The notes: generated by a model from the sequence alone, not told the origin. DNA of 64,000 bases from an uncultured Lachnospiraceae bacterium (GCA_947627365.1 CANQVT010000007.1:1-64000), one strand, 5' to 3'; numbered from the stretch's first letter, positions 17,645 through 27,900 are shown. Translations and numbers: made by a program.

Positions 17645-18277
17645 ATGCGTTATCTGAAGAAGTTGGCAGCTCTGTTCGTCATGATCATGACCTTCGCGGC
17701 CCTGACGGCTACCGTTTCGGCGTCTGATTTCTCACGTTTCACTGCTTCGATGAACGACGAGAAGATCGAGATCACCGGTGGTGATAACTACTACAGAGGC
17801 ACTAAGGTTGGCCCGGGTGCGTTCACCGTGAAGTATAATGGTGTTAAGCTGACGGAAGGCGTAGATTACGTAGTAAAGTCGCTTGGGCACACGAAGGCTG
17901 GCACCTACAAAGCCGACATCGTAGGCACTGGCCTCGGTTTTAAAGACACGAAGCGCGTGTTCTGGCGGCTGAAGGACGCGACCGGGAGCAAAAAGGCCAG
18001 TATCAGATACAAGAAAGATACCAAGGCTTATGTTCATGCTACGACAGGGCTCAAGAAGGATAAGCTGCTTACGCTTGAGGGAAGCAATGGTACTTCCTAC
18101 AAGTTTAAGATCACAGCGTCCAAGAAGGGCTACGAGCAATATATCAAAACCAACAAGAAGACCGGCCGTGTTCGTGTGAAGAAGAACATCAAGGCAGGCG
18201 TCTACAAGGTCAAGATTACTGTTTACCGCGGTAAAAAGAAGGTTGGTACACAGACGATCAAGATTACGATCAAATAA
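17645..18277 (+). CDS. Secreted lysine-rich protein with Lachnospiraceae-type surface repeat
   Basis: Exported 210-residue protein with a clear signal peptide (MRYLKKLAALFVMIMTF, cleavage probably after VSA near residue 27). Residues about 30-115 contain one copy of a repeat common in Clostridial surface proteins, with the pattern VKYNGVKLTEGVDYVVKS then TKAGTYKADIVGTGLGF. The C-terminal half is strongly basic (many KK pairs) and predicted beta-rich. There is no LPXTG or other anchor, so it may bind the anionic surface polymer by charge. GGGAGGAG precedes the ATG. It sits between the kinase and the CapD-like gene, so it may be a matrix protein of the exopolysaccharide; a terminator follows it. 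Function is unknown. Confidence 0.75.
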   Translation: MRYLKKLAALFVMIMTFAALTATVSASDFSRFTASMNDEKIEITGGDNYYRGTKVGPGAFTVKYNGVKLTEGVDYVVKSLGHTKAGTYKADIVGTGLGFKDTKRVFWRLKDATGSKKASIRYKKDTKAYVHATTGLKKDKLLTLEGSNGTSYKFKITASKKGYEQYIKTNKKTGRVRVKKNIKAGVYKVKITVYRGKKKVGTQTIKITIK

Positions 18278-18301
18278 TCAAGCAACAAGGTTTTGCGGAA
18301 G

Positions 18302-18337
18302 ACAGGTATTTCTTACCACGCAGGGTACCTGTTTTCT
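18302..18337 (+). terminator. Terminator after the secreted repeat protein
   Basis: ACAGGTA pairs with TACCTGT across a 17-nt loop and TTTT follows. It may separate the cps regulatory unit from the CapD-like gene or act as a partial attenuator. Confidence 0.6.
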
Positions 18338-18413
18338 GCATTACTTAAAGGAAAATCAGGTTTTTCATCACGATTTGTGCTGCCAACTGTACGGCGGCGG
18401 AATGGAGCTTGAG

Positions 18414-20480
18414 ATGAAGAGGACGGACTCGGTTCGCAGTAGAATCGCGCTTCATATGGAGCACTGGCAGGCGGTCACAGTTTTTCTCGTGATCTATGAT
18501 GTCCTGGCGGTGAATGCGGCGTATTTTTTTGCGCTCTGGCTCCGTTTCGACTGTAAGTATGAGTCGATCCCGAAGGATTATCTGGCGGCGTATCTGCGCT
18601 TTGCGCCGATCTATGCGCTGGCCTGTGTGCTTGTCTTTGCCGGCTTGCGGCTCTACAAGAGCATCTGGCGCTTTGCGAGCTACAGCGAGCTGTTGCGGGT
18701 GATGATATCCACGGCCGTGACGTCGCTCATCCAGATCATAGGGGCTACCGCAATGTATCGCACGGTGGGCTATGGCAAATCTGGCAGGCTGCCGATTTCC
18801 TATTACTTTTTTGGCATGGTTCTGCAGTTTTTCCTGGTGCTGGCGATCCGCTTTTCCTATCGCTTCGTCCTGCTGCTGAAGAACAGGCGGCAGAATGGCA
18901 ACGCAGACACCTACGCGGGCCGTATCATGCTGATTGGCGCGGGCAACGCGGGACAGATGATCCTGCGCGAGCTGCAGCGGGCAAAAGAGATTACCGGGAG
19001 AGTCTGCTGCATCATCGACGACAATCCGAATAAGTGGAATCGTTTCATCGACGGGATCCCGGTGGTCGGCGGCAGGGATTCTATTCTGGAGAATGCGGAA
19101 AAATATCGCATTGACAAGATCATGGTCGCAATACCAAGCGTACCGGAGAAGGAGCAGCGCGCAATACTGAATATCTGTAAGGAAGCGAACTGCAAGATGC
19201 AGATCGTTCCGGGCATCTATCAGCTGCTCAATGGAGAAGTGAAATTAAATAATCTGCGCGACGTCGAGCTCACGGATCTTCTGGGGCGTCCACAGGTGCA
19301 GATCAACAACGACAATGTGCTGAAGCTCATCCGAGGGACCAAGGTGCTGGTGACCGGCGGGGGCGGTTCGATTGGCAGCGAGCTCTGTCGGCAGATTGCG
19401 GCAAATGAGCCGGGTCAGCTGATCATCTTCGACATGTATGAGAACAACGCATACGAGATTCAGCAGGAATTAAAACGAAAATACCCCAAGCTGAACATGG
19501 AGGTTCTGATCGGTTCCGTGCGCAACACAAACCGGATCAGCTCCGTGATGGATACATATAGACCGGACGTGGTATTTCACGCGGCGGCGCACAAGCATGT
19601 GCCGCTGATGGAGGACAGTCCGAATGAGGCGATCAAAAACAATGTGATGGGCACCTATAAGACGGCGCAGGCCGCGGCGAAGGCAGGAGTGAAGACTTTC
19701 GTCCTGATCTCCACCGACAAGGCCGTGAATCCGACGAACGTCATGGGAGCGTCCAAGCGCATCTGTGAGATGATCGTGCAGATGATGGACCGCAAATACG
19801 CGGACACGAAGTTCGTGGCGGTGCGGTTTGGCAACGTGCTCGGGAGCAACGGAAGCGTGGTGCCGCTCTTCAAGAAGCAGATCGCGGAGGGCGGGCCGGT
19901 GACGGTGACTGACAAGAACATCATCCGCTATTTTATGACGATACCGGAGGCGGTGTCTCTGGTGCTGCAGGCGTCCCATTACGCAAAGGGCGGCGAGATC
20001 TTTGTCCTGGATATGGGCGAGCCTGTGAGAATCGACGATATGGCAAGGACCTTGATTCGTCTCTCCGGTCTGAGGCCGGATGTGGACATCAAGATCGAAT
20101 ACACAGGCCTGCGCCCGGGAGAGAAGCTGTATGAGGAGCTTTTGATGGACGAGGAGGGCCTGACCGAGACTGAGAACGAGCTGATCTACATCGGCCATCC
20201 GATTCAGATGGACGATGAATGGTTTGAGCAGATGCTCGAGAAGATCGACCGGGAGAGCCGGCGCGAGACCGACAGGGTGCGCGAGCTTGTGGCTGAGATC
20301 GTGCCGACCTATCGTTACAAGAAGAGGACATCTGGCACTTCCGGAGGCACAGGATCAGGGAGTGCGTCGGGAGATGCGAAAGATACGAGCAGGACAGGCT
20401 CCGACGGGCAATCCGGAGCCGGGGCAAAGTACGTGGCGATCGAGAAGAATAATGTTGAGGTCGCAGCGACATTTATCTGA
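18414..20480 (+). CDS. CapD/FlaA1-type nucleotide-sugar 4,6-dehydratase, membrane bound
   Basis: Polysaccharide biosynthesis enzyme of the WbpM/CapD group, converting UDP-GlcNAc-type sugars to 4-keto-6-deoxy intermediates. Four membrane segments in the first 170 residues are followed by a first Rossmann domain (LIGAGNAGQMILREL) and the catalytic SDR domain (VLVTGGGGSIGSELCRQI; STDKAVNPTNVMGASKR; VRFGNVLGSNGSVVPLF). As in large members, the usual YxxxK is replaced by a methionine-lysine arrangement (MGASKR). The track start is upstream; GGAG fits ATG 18414, with ATG 18402 as alternative. The last 50 residues are a glycine/serine/threonine-rich disordered tail (TSGGTGSGSASGD), not usual for the family. 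The step supplies deoxysugars for a polymer, though no glycosyltransferases are adjacent. Confidence 0.9.
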   Translation: MKRTDSVRSRIALHMEHWQAVTVFLVIYDVLAVNAAYFFALWLRFDCKYESIPKDYLAAYLRFAPIYALACVLVFAGLRLYKSIWRFASYSELLRVMISTAVTSLIQIIGATAMYRTVGYGKSGRLPISYYFFGMVLQFFLVLAIRFSYRFVLLLKNRRQNGNADTYAGRIMLIGAGNAGQMILRELQRAKEITGRVCCIIDDNPNKWNRFIDGIPVVGGRDSILENAEKYRIDKIMVAIPSVPEKEQRAILNICKEANCKMQIVPGIYQLLNGEVKLNNLRDVELTDLLGRPQVQINNDNVLKLIRGTKVLVTGGGGSIGSELCRQIAANEPGQLIIFDMYENNAYEIQQELKRKYPKLNMEVLIGSVRNTNRISSVMDTYRPDVVFHAAAHKHVPLMEDSPNEAIKNNVMGTYKTAQAAAKAGVKTFVLISTDKAVNPTNVMGASKRICEMIVQMMDRKYADTKFVAVRFGNVLGSNGSVVPLFKKQIAEGGPVTVTDKNIIRYFMTIPEAVSLVLQASHYAKGGEIFVLDMGEPVRIDDMARTLIRLSGLRPDVDIKIEYTGLRPGEKLYEELLMDEEGLTETENELIYIGHPIQMDDEWFEQMLEKIDRESRRETDRVRELVAEIVPTYRYKKRTSGTSGGTGSGSASGDAKDTSRTGSDGQSGAGAKYVAIEKNNVEVAATFI

Positions 20481-20504
20481 GAAAAGATATTGATACGGGG
20501 AGGA

Positions 20505-20539
20505 CGTCTCAAAGGTCATTTGAAATGACTGGAGGGACG
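20505..20539 (+). other. Inverted repeat before the MBOAT gene
   Basis: GTCATTT-g-AAATGAC (20515-20529) with flanking CGTC/GACG gives an imperfect hairpin in the 147-bp gap between the CapD-like and MBOAT genes. No T-run follows, so it is more likely an operator or RNA-processing site than a terminator. Confidence 0.35.
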
Positions 20540-20627
20540 CCCTTCGTTTGATGCAGAGCAGACATTAGGTGCAAGGGCGGCCAATTTATAAAGCACTCCG
20601 GGTGTCTGGGCGAGGGAGATTGGACGG

Positions 20628-22049
20628 ATGGTTTTCAGTAGTCTGTTGTTTTTGTTTCGTTTTTTGCCGGCAGTGTTGGCGGTTTATTATATTGTCCCGC
20701 GCAGAGTACGCAATCTGGTACTTCTGCTGTTCAGTCTTGTGTTTTACGCATGGGGCGAGCCGGTCTACATTGTGCTGATGCTGTTTACGATTCTCGTGTC
20801 TTATACGGGTGGGATTGCAGTGGACGCCATGAAGAGCAGGGGAAGGCCGAAGGGAGCGAAGGCGGCACTGGTCGTGTCGTCGGTGATCAGCCTGTCGCTG
20901 CTGGGTTTTTTCAAGTACGCCGATTTTGTGATTGGCACGGTCAACAGCATCACGGGTGCGGGTTTGGATCTTTTGAAGATCGCATTGCCGATCGGCATCT
21001 CCTTCTATACCTTTCAGACGATGTCGTATACGATCGATGTATACCGAGGCGAGGCAGAGGTGCAGAAAAATCTGATCTCGTTCGGAGCATATGTGACGAT
21101 GTTCCCGCAGCTGATCGCCGGGCCGATCGTCCAGTACAAGACGATCGACGCGCAGCTACGCAGCAGGCGAGAGACGCCGGAGGAGTTCGCGCAGGGAGTA
21201 CACCGCTTCATGCTGGGGCTTGCCAAGAAGGTGCTGTTCGCGAACAACGCGGGTGCGCTCTGGGAGACGGTTCAAGCGATGACATGCGCCAAGACGCCGG
21301 TGCTGACCGCGTGGCTTGGGCTGGCAGCGTACACGTTCCAGATTTACTTTGACTTTTCAGCGTATTCGGATATGGCGATCGGCCTGGGCCACATGTTCGG
21401 CTTTCGTTTTCTGGAGAACTTCAATTATCCGTACATATCGAAGAGTATCACGGAGTTCTGGCGCAGATGGCATATTTCTCTGGGGACGTGGTTCCGGGAG
21501 TACGTCTACATACCGCTCGGCGGCAATCGCGTCAATCTTTGGCGGCATGTCCGCAATATCCTGGTGGTCTGGCTGCTGACCGGCGTCTGGCACGGGGCGA
21601 ACTGGAATTTCGTGATCTGGGGCGTCTACTATGGAATCCTTTTACTCGTGGAAAAATTTTTCCTTGGAAAGCGCCTGGAGAAGCTGCCCTCTGTGTTCCG
21701 GCATATTTACTGTATCTTTTTTGTGATGCTTGGGTGGAATCTGTTCGTGCATGACGACATCGGGCAGGGGGTCTCATTCTTGCGTGCGCTGTTTGGCGGA
21801 TACGGGCAGGGAATCTTGAACCGCGAGACCATATATTTGCTGTACAACAATGCGGCGCTGCTTGTCCTGCTCGCGCTGGGGAGCACGCGGCTTCCGAAGA
21901 AGGCGGGAGAACGGATCTGCGCGGCGTTTCGCGAACATGAGGATATAGAGACGGCTCTTCGGCTGGCGTTTTACGCGGGAATTTTTCTGCTGTCCGTGGC
22001 GTGGCTTGTGGACGCGACGTTCAATCCATTCTTATACTTTCGTTTTTAA
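20628..22049 (+). CDS. MBOAT-family O-acyltransferase (AlgI/DltB-like)
   Basis: Polytopic membrane acyltransferase that passes an acyl group, usually acetyl, across the membrane for O-acetylation of an exopolysaccharide. 473 residues with 10 or more hydrophobic segments. Family hallmarks: LPIGISFYTFQTMSYTIDVYRG, MFPQLIAGPIVQY, FDFSAYSDMAIGLGHMFGF, and YPYISKSITEFWRRWHISLGTWFREYVYIPLGGNR, with the catalytic histidine in LLTGVWHGANWNF. It is followed by a DHHW protein, the usual extracellular partner (compare AlgI with AlgJ/AlgX). GGGAGA precedes the ATG. Context in the exopolysaccharide block supports polymer acetylation; the polymer itself is not identifiable. Confidence 0.92.
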   Translation: MVFSSLLFLFRFLPAVLAVYYIVPRRVRNLVLLLFSLVFYAWGEPVYIVLMLFTILVSYTGGIAVDAMKSRGRPKGAKAALVVSSVISLSLLGFFKYADFVIGTVNSITGAGLDLLKIALPIGISFYTFQTMSYTIDVYRGEAEVQKNLISFGAYVTMFPQLIAGPIVQYKTIDAQLRSRRETPEEFAQGVHRFMLGLAKKVLFANNAGALWETVQAMTCAKTPVLTAWLGLAAYTFQIYFDFSAYSDMAIGLGHMFGFRFLENFNYPYISKSITEFWRRWHISLGTWFREYVYIPLGGNRVNLWRHVRNILVVWLLTGVWHGANWNFVIWGVYYGILLLVEKFFLGKRLEKLPSVFRHIYCIFFVMLGWNLFVHDDIGQGVSFLRALFGGYGQGILNRETIYLLYNNAALLVLLALGSTRLPKKAGERICAAFREHEDIETALRLAFYAGIFLLSVAWLVDATFNPFLYFRF

Positions 22050-22248
22050 GAGAGCCATGCAAAAATGACAGATGACAAAATGGCTGCTTGCAGACATTTT
22101 TGGCAGATGACATTTTTATAGGGCGAACGCCCGCGACCGACACATTTGCCATTTGGCGAGGTTATTTCGAGCCTAGTGGCAAAGCGCACCACGGTGGGAA
22201 AAGCGCAGCTTTTTCGAGGTTGGCATGGCTCATATGCAGAGGAGCATC

Positions 22249-23385
22249 ATGACAAAACGACAATCCATCAACACAATCGTTTTATTTTGCATCCTGATCT
22301 TCGGCTTTACGGTCGTGACACTTTTGAAGCCGGAGACGGGACATTCCGAGACGGAGAACCGCGATTTGGCGACGATGCCGAAGCTCAGCGCGAAGACGCT
22401 GCTGAGCGGGGAGTTCGAGTCGGATTACGAGACATACCTGACCGACCAGTTTTTCCTGCGGGACGGCTGGATCGGCTTGAAGACTGCAGTGGAACGGCTG
22501 CTGCAAAAGAGTGAGAGCAAGGACATCTATTTCGCGGACGACGATTATCTGATCGAGAAGCACACAGGGACGTTCACCTCGGACACGGCCGCGCTGAATA
22601 TCCGCGTGCTGCGGCAGTTTGCGCAGAAGTACGAGAAGCAGTTCGGCAAGGCGCATATGACATTCATGATCGTGCCGAACGCGGTGGATATTTTAAAGGA
22701 CAAGCTTCCGGCGTATGCTGCGCCATATGACGAAGAGAAATACCTGACACAGATCGAGGAGGCGCTTCCGGAAGGCACATGGTTTGACGCGGGCGCTGTT
22801 CTGCGAGGGCATGCGGATGAGGAGATTTATTACCGGACCGACCACCACTGGGAGACGCTTGCGGCGTTCTATGTGTATCAGGAATGGGCGAGACGGCAGG
22901 GTTACACGGTGCCGACGGAAGAGGATTTTGACATTGAGACGGTGACGGAGGAGTTCAAGGGGACGGTGCAGTCAAAGCTCGGCATCGAGACGAGGCCGGA
23001 TTCGATCGAGCTGTATCTGCCGAAGGACGACCCGTTCTACACGGTGGAGAAGGATGGATCAGAGCCGTCGTATCGCGTTTACGATTACGCGGCCCTGGAC
23101 ACGAAGAGCAAGTATAACGTTTTCTTCGGAGGCAATTATGCGCTGGCGAGGATCAGCACAAGGGCAAATACGGGGCGGCGCATCCTTGTGATCAAGGATT
23201 CCTACGCACATTGCTTTGTGCCGTTTTTGATCCCGGAGTTTGATGAGATCGATATGCTCGATATCCGCTATTACAACCAAAAGCTCAGCGATCTGATCGC
23301 GGAGAGCGGGTACACGGATCTGCTGTTTTTATACAACGCGGCCGGGTTCGCGGAGGACACGGCGTTGGGAAGGATCGTATATTGA
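22249..23385 (+). CDS. DHHW-family extracytoplasmic protein (AlgJ/AlgX-like)
   Basis: Membrane-anchored outside-facing protein of the DHHW family, SGNH-like esterases/transferases that complete O-acetylation with an MBOAT partner. The true start is ATG 22249 (GAGGAG four bases upstream), eight codons inside the track ORF, giving 378 residues. An N-terminal anchor (about residues 8-27) is followed by SETENRDLATMPKLS and YLTDQFFLRDGWIGLK, typical of the family, and the signature YRTDHHWETL near residue 195. Late VIKDSYAHCFVPFL carries the probable catalytic serine. It lies 200 bp after the MBOAT gene. That gap has short repeats (GCAGATGACA-like) but no recognisable signal. Confidence 0.88.
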   Translation: MTKRQSINTIVLFCILIFGFTVVTLLKPETGHSETENRDLATMPKLSAKTLLSGEFESDYETYLTDQFFLRDGWIGLKTAVERLLQKSESKDIYFADDDYLIEKHTGTFTSDTAALNIRVLRQFAQKYEKQFGKAHMTFMIVPNAVDILKDKLPAYAAPYDEEKYLTQIEEALPEGTWFDAGAVLRGHADEEIYYRTDHHWETLAAFYVYQEWARRQGYTVPTEEDFDIETVTEEFKGTVQSKLGIETRPDSIELYLPKDDPFYTVEKDGSEPSYRVYDYAALDTKSKYNVFFGGNYALARISTRANTGRRILVIKDSYAHCFVPFLIPEFDEIDMLDIRYYNQKLSDLIAESGYTDLLFLYNAAGFAEDTALGRIVY

Positions 23386-23416
23386 TAGATAGAAATATCG
23401 CAGAGGAGGAAGGCCA

Positions 23417-24265
23417 ATGAGCTATGCAGACCACATTTTTATTGACATGTGCAAGGACATACTGGAGAACGGCGTGAGTACGGAGGGCGAAAAGGTTCGT
23501 CCGAAGTGGGAGGACGGATCGTCCGCGTACACGATCAAGCGTTTTGGCGTTGTGAATCGCTACGATCTGCGAAAGGAGTTTCCGGCGCTGACGCTGCGCA
23601 GGACGGGGCTGAAGAACGCCTTTGACGAGCTGCTGTGGATCTGGCAGCGCAAGTCGAACAATGTCCACGATCTCGGCAGCCATATCTGGGACAGCTGGGC
23701 GGACGAGAGCGGCAGCATCGGCAAGGCCTACGGCTATCAGCTTGGGGTGAAACACCAGTATCGCGAGGGCATGATGGATCAGGTGGACCGCGTGCTCTAC
23801 GATCTGAAGAACAATCCCTACAGCCGCCGTATCATGACGAACATTTATGTCCACGCGGATCTGCATGAGATGCATCTCTATCCCTGCGCCTACAGCATGA
23901 CGTTCAACGTGACGAAGGAGAAGGACAGCGATAAGCTGACGCTGAACGCGATCCTCAACCAGCGCTCGCAGGATGTCCTGACCGCGAACAACTGGAATGT
24001 GGCACAGTACGCACTGCTTGTGCACATGATGGCGCAGTCCTGCGGGATGCAGGTGGGCGAGCTCGTACATGTCATCGCGGACGCGCATATCTACGACCGC
24101 CATGTACCGCTCGTGCAGGAGCTGATCACACGCGAGACCTATCCGGCGCCAAAGGTATGGCTCAGCCCGGACGTGACGGATTTTTATGCCTTTACCGTGG
24201 ACGATCTGCACGTCGAGAATTACGTGACCGGTCCGCAGATTAAGAATATACCGGTGGCGGTGTGA
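23417..24265 (+). CDS. thyA: Thymidylate synthase
   Basis: Converts dUMP to dTMP using methylene-THF. The 282 residues align with the ThyA fold: KNAFDELLWIWQRKSNNVHDL, HIWDSWADE, SRRIMTNIY, active-site cysteine in LYPCAYSM at residue 157, and IADAHIYDRHV. The residue after the Pro-Cys pair is alanine rather than the histidine of E. coli-type enzymes; the B. subtilis/phi3T ThyA branch also lacks it, so this is a lineage trait. More unusual, the GxPFN motif reads ANNWN after QRSQD. GAGGAGG precedes the ATG. Followed by dihydrofolate reductase 63 bp downstream, the classic pair, since ThyA oxidises THF to DHF. Confidence 0.93.
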   Translation: MSYADHIFIDMCKDILENGVSTEGEKVRPKWEDGSSAYTIKRFGVVNRYDLRKEFPALTLRRTGLKNAFDELLWIWQRKSNNVHDLGSHIWDSWADESGSIGKAYGYQLGVKHQYREGMMDQVDRVLYDLKNNPYSRRIMTNIYVHADLHEMHLYPCAYSMTFNVTKEKDSDKLTLNAILNQRSQDVLTANNWNVAQYALLVHMMAQSCGMQVGELVHVIADAHIYDRHVPLVQELITRETYPAPKVWLSPDVTDFYAFTVDDLHVENYVTGPQIKNIPVAV

Positions 24266-24328
24266 CGCGGCATTTGCGGAATACCGGAAAGAAACGTGAC
24301 GAAACAAGAATGAGAGGGGAAAGCTGTC

Positions 24329-24820
24329 ATGAATATCATCGTAGCAGTAGATAAGAATTGGGGGATCGGCTGCAACAATAAGCTGCTGGTCAGCATCCCG
24401 GCGGACATGAAATTCTTCCGGGAGACGACGACCGGGAAGGTTGTGGTGATGGGGCGCAGGACGCTCGAGAGTTTCCCGAACGGATTGCCGCTCAAGAACC
24501 GCACGAACATTGTGCTTACGAAGAATAAGGACTATCATGTGAAGGACGCGATCGTGCTTTACACGGTGGAAGAGGTGCTGGAGGAGCTGAAAAAGTATGA
24601 TTCCGGGGATATCTACGTGATCGGCGGCGCGAGCGTCTATCGCCAGTTCCTGCCGTACTGTGATGTGGCGCATGTGACAAAGATCGACCGGGCCTATCAG
24701 GCCGACGCGTTCTTCCCGAACCTTGACGAGATGGAAGAGTGGGTTGTCACCGCCGACAGCGATGAGCAGACCTACTTCGATCTCGAGTACACCTTCGTCA
24801 AATACGAGAGGCGGAAATGA
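24329..24820 (+). CDS. folA: Dihydrofolate reductase
   Basis: Reduces dihydrofolate to tetrahydrofolate with NADPH, regenerating the cofactor spent by ThyA just upstream. 163 residues, typical bacterial size. Motifs: IIVAVDKNWGIGCNNKLL at the start, the acidic active-site residue in SIPADMKFFRETT, NADPH-binding VVMGRRTLESFP, and IYVIGGASVYRQFLP. GAGAGGGG precedes the ATG. Co-transcribed with thyA, as there is no terminator between them; a strong bidirectional terminator follows. Confidence 0.95.
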   Translation: MNIIVAVDKNWGIGCNNKLLVSIPADMKFFRETTTGKVVVMGRRTLESFPNGLPLKNRTNIVLTKNKDYHVKDAIVLYTVEEVLEELKKYDSGDIYVIGGASVYRQFLPYCDVAHVTKIDRAYQADAFFPNLDEMEEWVVTADSDEQTYFDLEYTFVKYERRK

Positions 24821-24902
24821 GCAGATAGACGAAAGCAAGCGGACAGATAGAAAAACATAGTCCTTACTTCAAGAGAGCTCATTTCAGCGAATAGAAAAAA
24901 GC

Positions 24903-24938
24903 GGCGCAACCACTCGAGACCAAATGGGTGGTTGCGCC
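24903..24938. terminator. Bidirectional terminator between folA and the HD-GYP gene
   Basis: GGCGCAACCAC pairs perfectly with GTGGTTGCGCC, with GAAAAAAGC on the left and ATATTGTTTTTC on the right, so it can stop transcripts from both convergent genes. Confidence 0.9.
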
Positions 24939-24955
24939 ATATTGTTTTTCTGAAT

Positions 24956-27900
24956 TCAGTTCTGTTTCATTTCATGTATCGCCGCGGGATCTTTCGCTGC
25001 TGCGGTTTCCTGTGTCGCGACGATATCAGCCGCCGCTGCCACCTGTTGTGCCGCTGCCGCCTCCTTCGATTCCGCGACGCTGCGTGTCACGGCGTTCTTT
25101 GCCAGGTAGGAGGCGTAGGTTTCCTGCTCGGCAGCCGCGGCCTTCTCAAGCTCCTCGTCGGCCTCGAAGCCGTCGTCGATCATCTCGATCATGATCTGCG
25201 CAAAGCGCTCGTCAAACTGCAATCCCTTGCCATGCTCCAGCTCGCTGCGGATCTTTTCTGTCGAGAGCGGCTTGCGGTAGGTACGCGTGGAATGCATCGC
25301 GTCGTATGAGTCCGCGACGGCCACGATGCGGGCGAAGAGCGGGATATTCTCGCCGACGAGTCCCTCGCAGTAGCCCTTTCCGTCGTAGCGCTCATGGTGA
25401 TAGCGGGCCACCTGCGGGATCCACGGAGACTGCTCCTCGAATCCCTTCAGGATGTTGCCGCCGATCGTCGGATGCCGTTTGATATAGGCGTACTCCTCGT
25501 CGGTCAGCTTGCCGTCCTTCGTGAGGATCTGATCGGGGATGCCGATCTTGCCGATGTCGTGCAGCAGGGCGCCGTAGGAGAGCTTGTCGAGATCCTCCTT
25601 CGACAGTCCGTAGCGCCGTCCTATCTCCGTCGCGTAGGCGGCAACGCGGTGCGAATGGCCGACCGTGTATTTGTCCTTGGCGTCGATGGTCTGTGCCACG
25701 ATCTCGACGGTCTGGTCCGTCATCTTCCGGTAGACCTCCCGCTGCTCCGCCGTGCGTTTCCGGAGAATCAACTGCCGGATCAGGATGATGAGCAGGACGA
25801 GCAGGGCCAGGATCAGCAGTCCAAGCAGCGTCCAGAGATACAGAGAGATGTGCTCCAGAAGCTGCGCCTCCTTGTGGATCGGCAGCGTGATCTCCTCGCT
25901 TGGGGTGCCGTCTGCGTTGTAGCCCTTCAGGTGGAAGGTGTAATCGCCGCCGGGCAGGTTCGTGTAGTTCACATGGTTGGCGGAGAGGTTCTTTACCTCG
26001 ATCGGCTCCTCGTCGAAGCCCTCCAGATAATATTCCAGCGTGCCGCCCTCGATGCCGTAGCTTAAGAGATCGAGCGTCAGCGTGATCCTCGGCGTGTCGG
26101 CGGGCAGATCGATGCGCTTGCTCCCGTAGAAGATCTCGTCGTTCGCCTCGACGCTGCCGACCGCCACCTTCGGCGGGATCGTGTTGTACTGGATGTTATT
26201 GATGTCGATGTAGTAAACGCCGTTGCCGGTACAGATCAGGAGCATGCCGTTCTCGAAGTGGTTCCACGAGTTTGCCGTGATGCTGCTGGTCAGGCCGTCT
26301 CTGCGCGTCAGGATGCTGTAATTCGGATTGCCGGCAATGTAATCCTCACGCGAGATCTGAATCAGGCCGAACGATTTCATCAGCCAGACGCTGTCCTCGG
26401 TGAGCTTAATGTCGAAGACGCTGCCGACGCCCGCGTCGATGTTCTTGATCTGCCGGATGCCGTCGTCCGTCATCAGCGCGACCTCCGAGCCGTTGCTGAT
26501 CCAGAAGCCGTCGACCTTGTCGTCCCAGACGATGCGCAGGATGACACCGGACTGAAGTCCGTCGTTTACAGAGATATTTGTCACCTCGTCGGTCTCAGGA
26601 TCGATCTCATAGATGCCGTTGCCATCGCTGCCGGCATAGATATGATGATCCTTGCCCTCCGCGATGCAGAGAATCACCTTGTTCTGGACGCCGTCCACAT
26701 CTGTGTAGGAGCGGAGCACCTTGCCGTCACGGATGACAGAGACTCCGCCGTTGGTCGCGGCGGCGATATCGCCGTTCGAAAGCTCGCAGGCCATGCGGAC
26801 CTGATCGTGCGCCAGCCCGTCGGCTGAAGTGTAGGAGACGCAGTCCTCCGTCTTTGCGTCGTAGCAGACCAGACCGTACTCCTTGTAGGTGGAGATCCAG
26901 AGACGACCGACGGAATCACGCATCAGGCTTCGGATACGGATGCCCTTCATCATCTCGGTCAGGTCGTTGTCTACACGGGCGCCGTCGCCGTCCATGACCG
27001 TCAGGCCGTTGTCTGTCGCGATGTAGAGGCAGCCGTCGTAGATCGCGGTGGCGTTCACCGTCTGGTCAATCAGATCCGCCTCGTAGGCGATATGTAAGAA
27101 TTTGTTCTTTGTGAGCTTGATCACGCCCTTGCGGGAGGAGGCAAACCAGAGGTTCCCCTCGCTGTCCTCGCACATCTGGCTCATGATCGTGTTGCTCGAC
27201 ATGCCGTTGATCTTGTAGAAGACGTCGTTCTCGTCCAGATAGCCGATGCCGTTGTCCGTGCAGATCCAGAGCTTGCCGTCGCTGTTCTGGTAGACGTCGT
27301 TCACGGTCTCGCGGTTGTCCATCGTGAGGAATTCAACCGTCGTGTTCTCCGGCGTGTAATCGTCGCCGCCGGTGCGATGCGTGAGGCGAAGGCGCATCAG
27401 GTAATTGCTGTCCGTACCAATATAAATGGAGCCGTCCTGCGCCTGGTAGAGCCCGTACGCGAGATTGATCCCGGAGAGATCGCGGTCGAAGAGCACGCGA
27501 ACCTCGCCGTCAAAGACGACGAACATACTCCCGGCGCCGGTGCTTCCCCAGATCACGCCGTTCGTGTCGCAGATCAGGTTTTCGATCGTCTCGCCGTCGA
27601 TCGCCTCGTCGTCGATCAGCGCGAGCGCCATCTTGTCGTCGACAAAGAAAAGACCGTTCGTGGTGCCGATGTAGATCGTGCCGTCCGCGCCCTCGGTGAT
27701 GCTGCGCACGGACAGGGCTCCGGCGTCAAGCGGAAGCGGGGCGGCGCCTTCCGTGAGAGAAGAAGGCGACTCGGCGATTTGCGTGATCGCGGAGAACGCC
27801 TCGTTCTCAAAAAGATAAATGCCGGCGTCGTTCGTCCCGATCCAGATGCGCTTTTTCGAATCCTGGAAGAGTACGCGGATGCCGGTGCGCGGCGCGTTCT

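Noticed and set aside
13980-23385. Complete capsule biosynthesis locus
   Set aside because: No glycosyltransferase, initiating transferase, flippase or polymerase is present, so only the regulatory and modification part can be claimed.
23285-24838. Minus-strand ORF of 517 aa over thyA-folA
   Set aside because: Antisense to two well-supported genes with all catalytic motifs; composition is that of a shadow frame.
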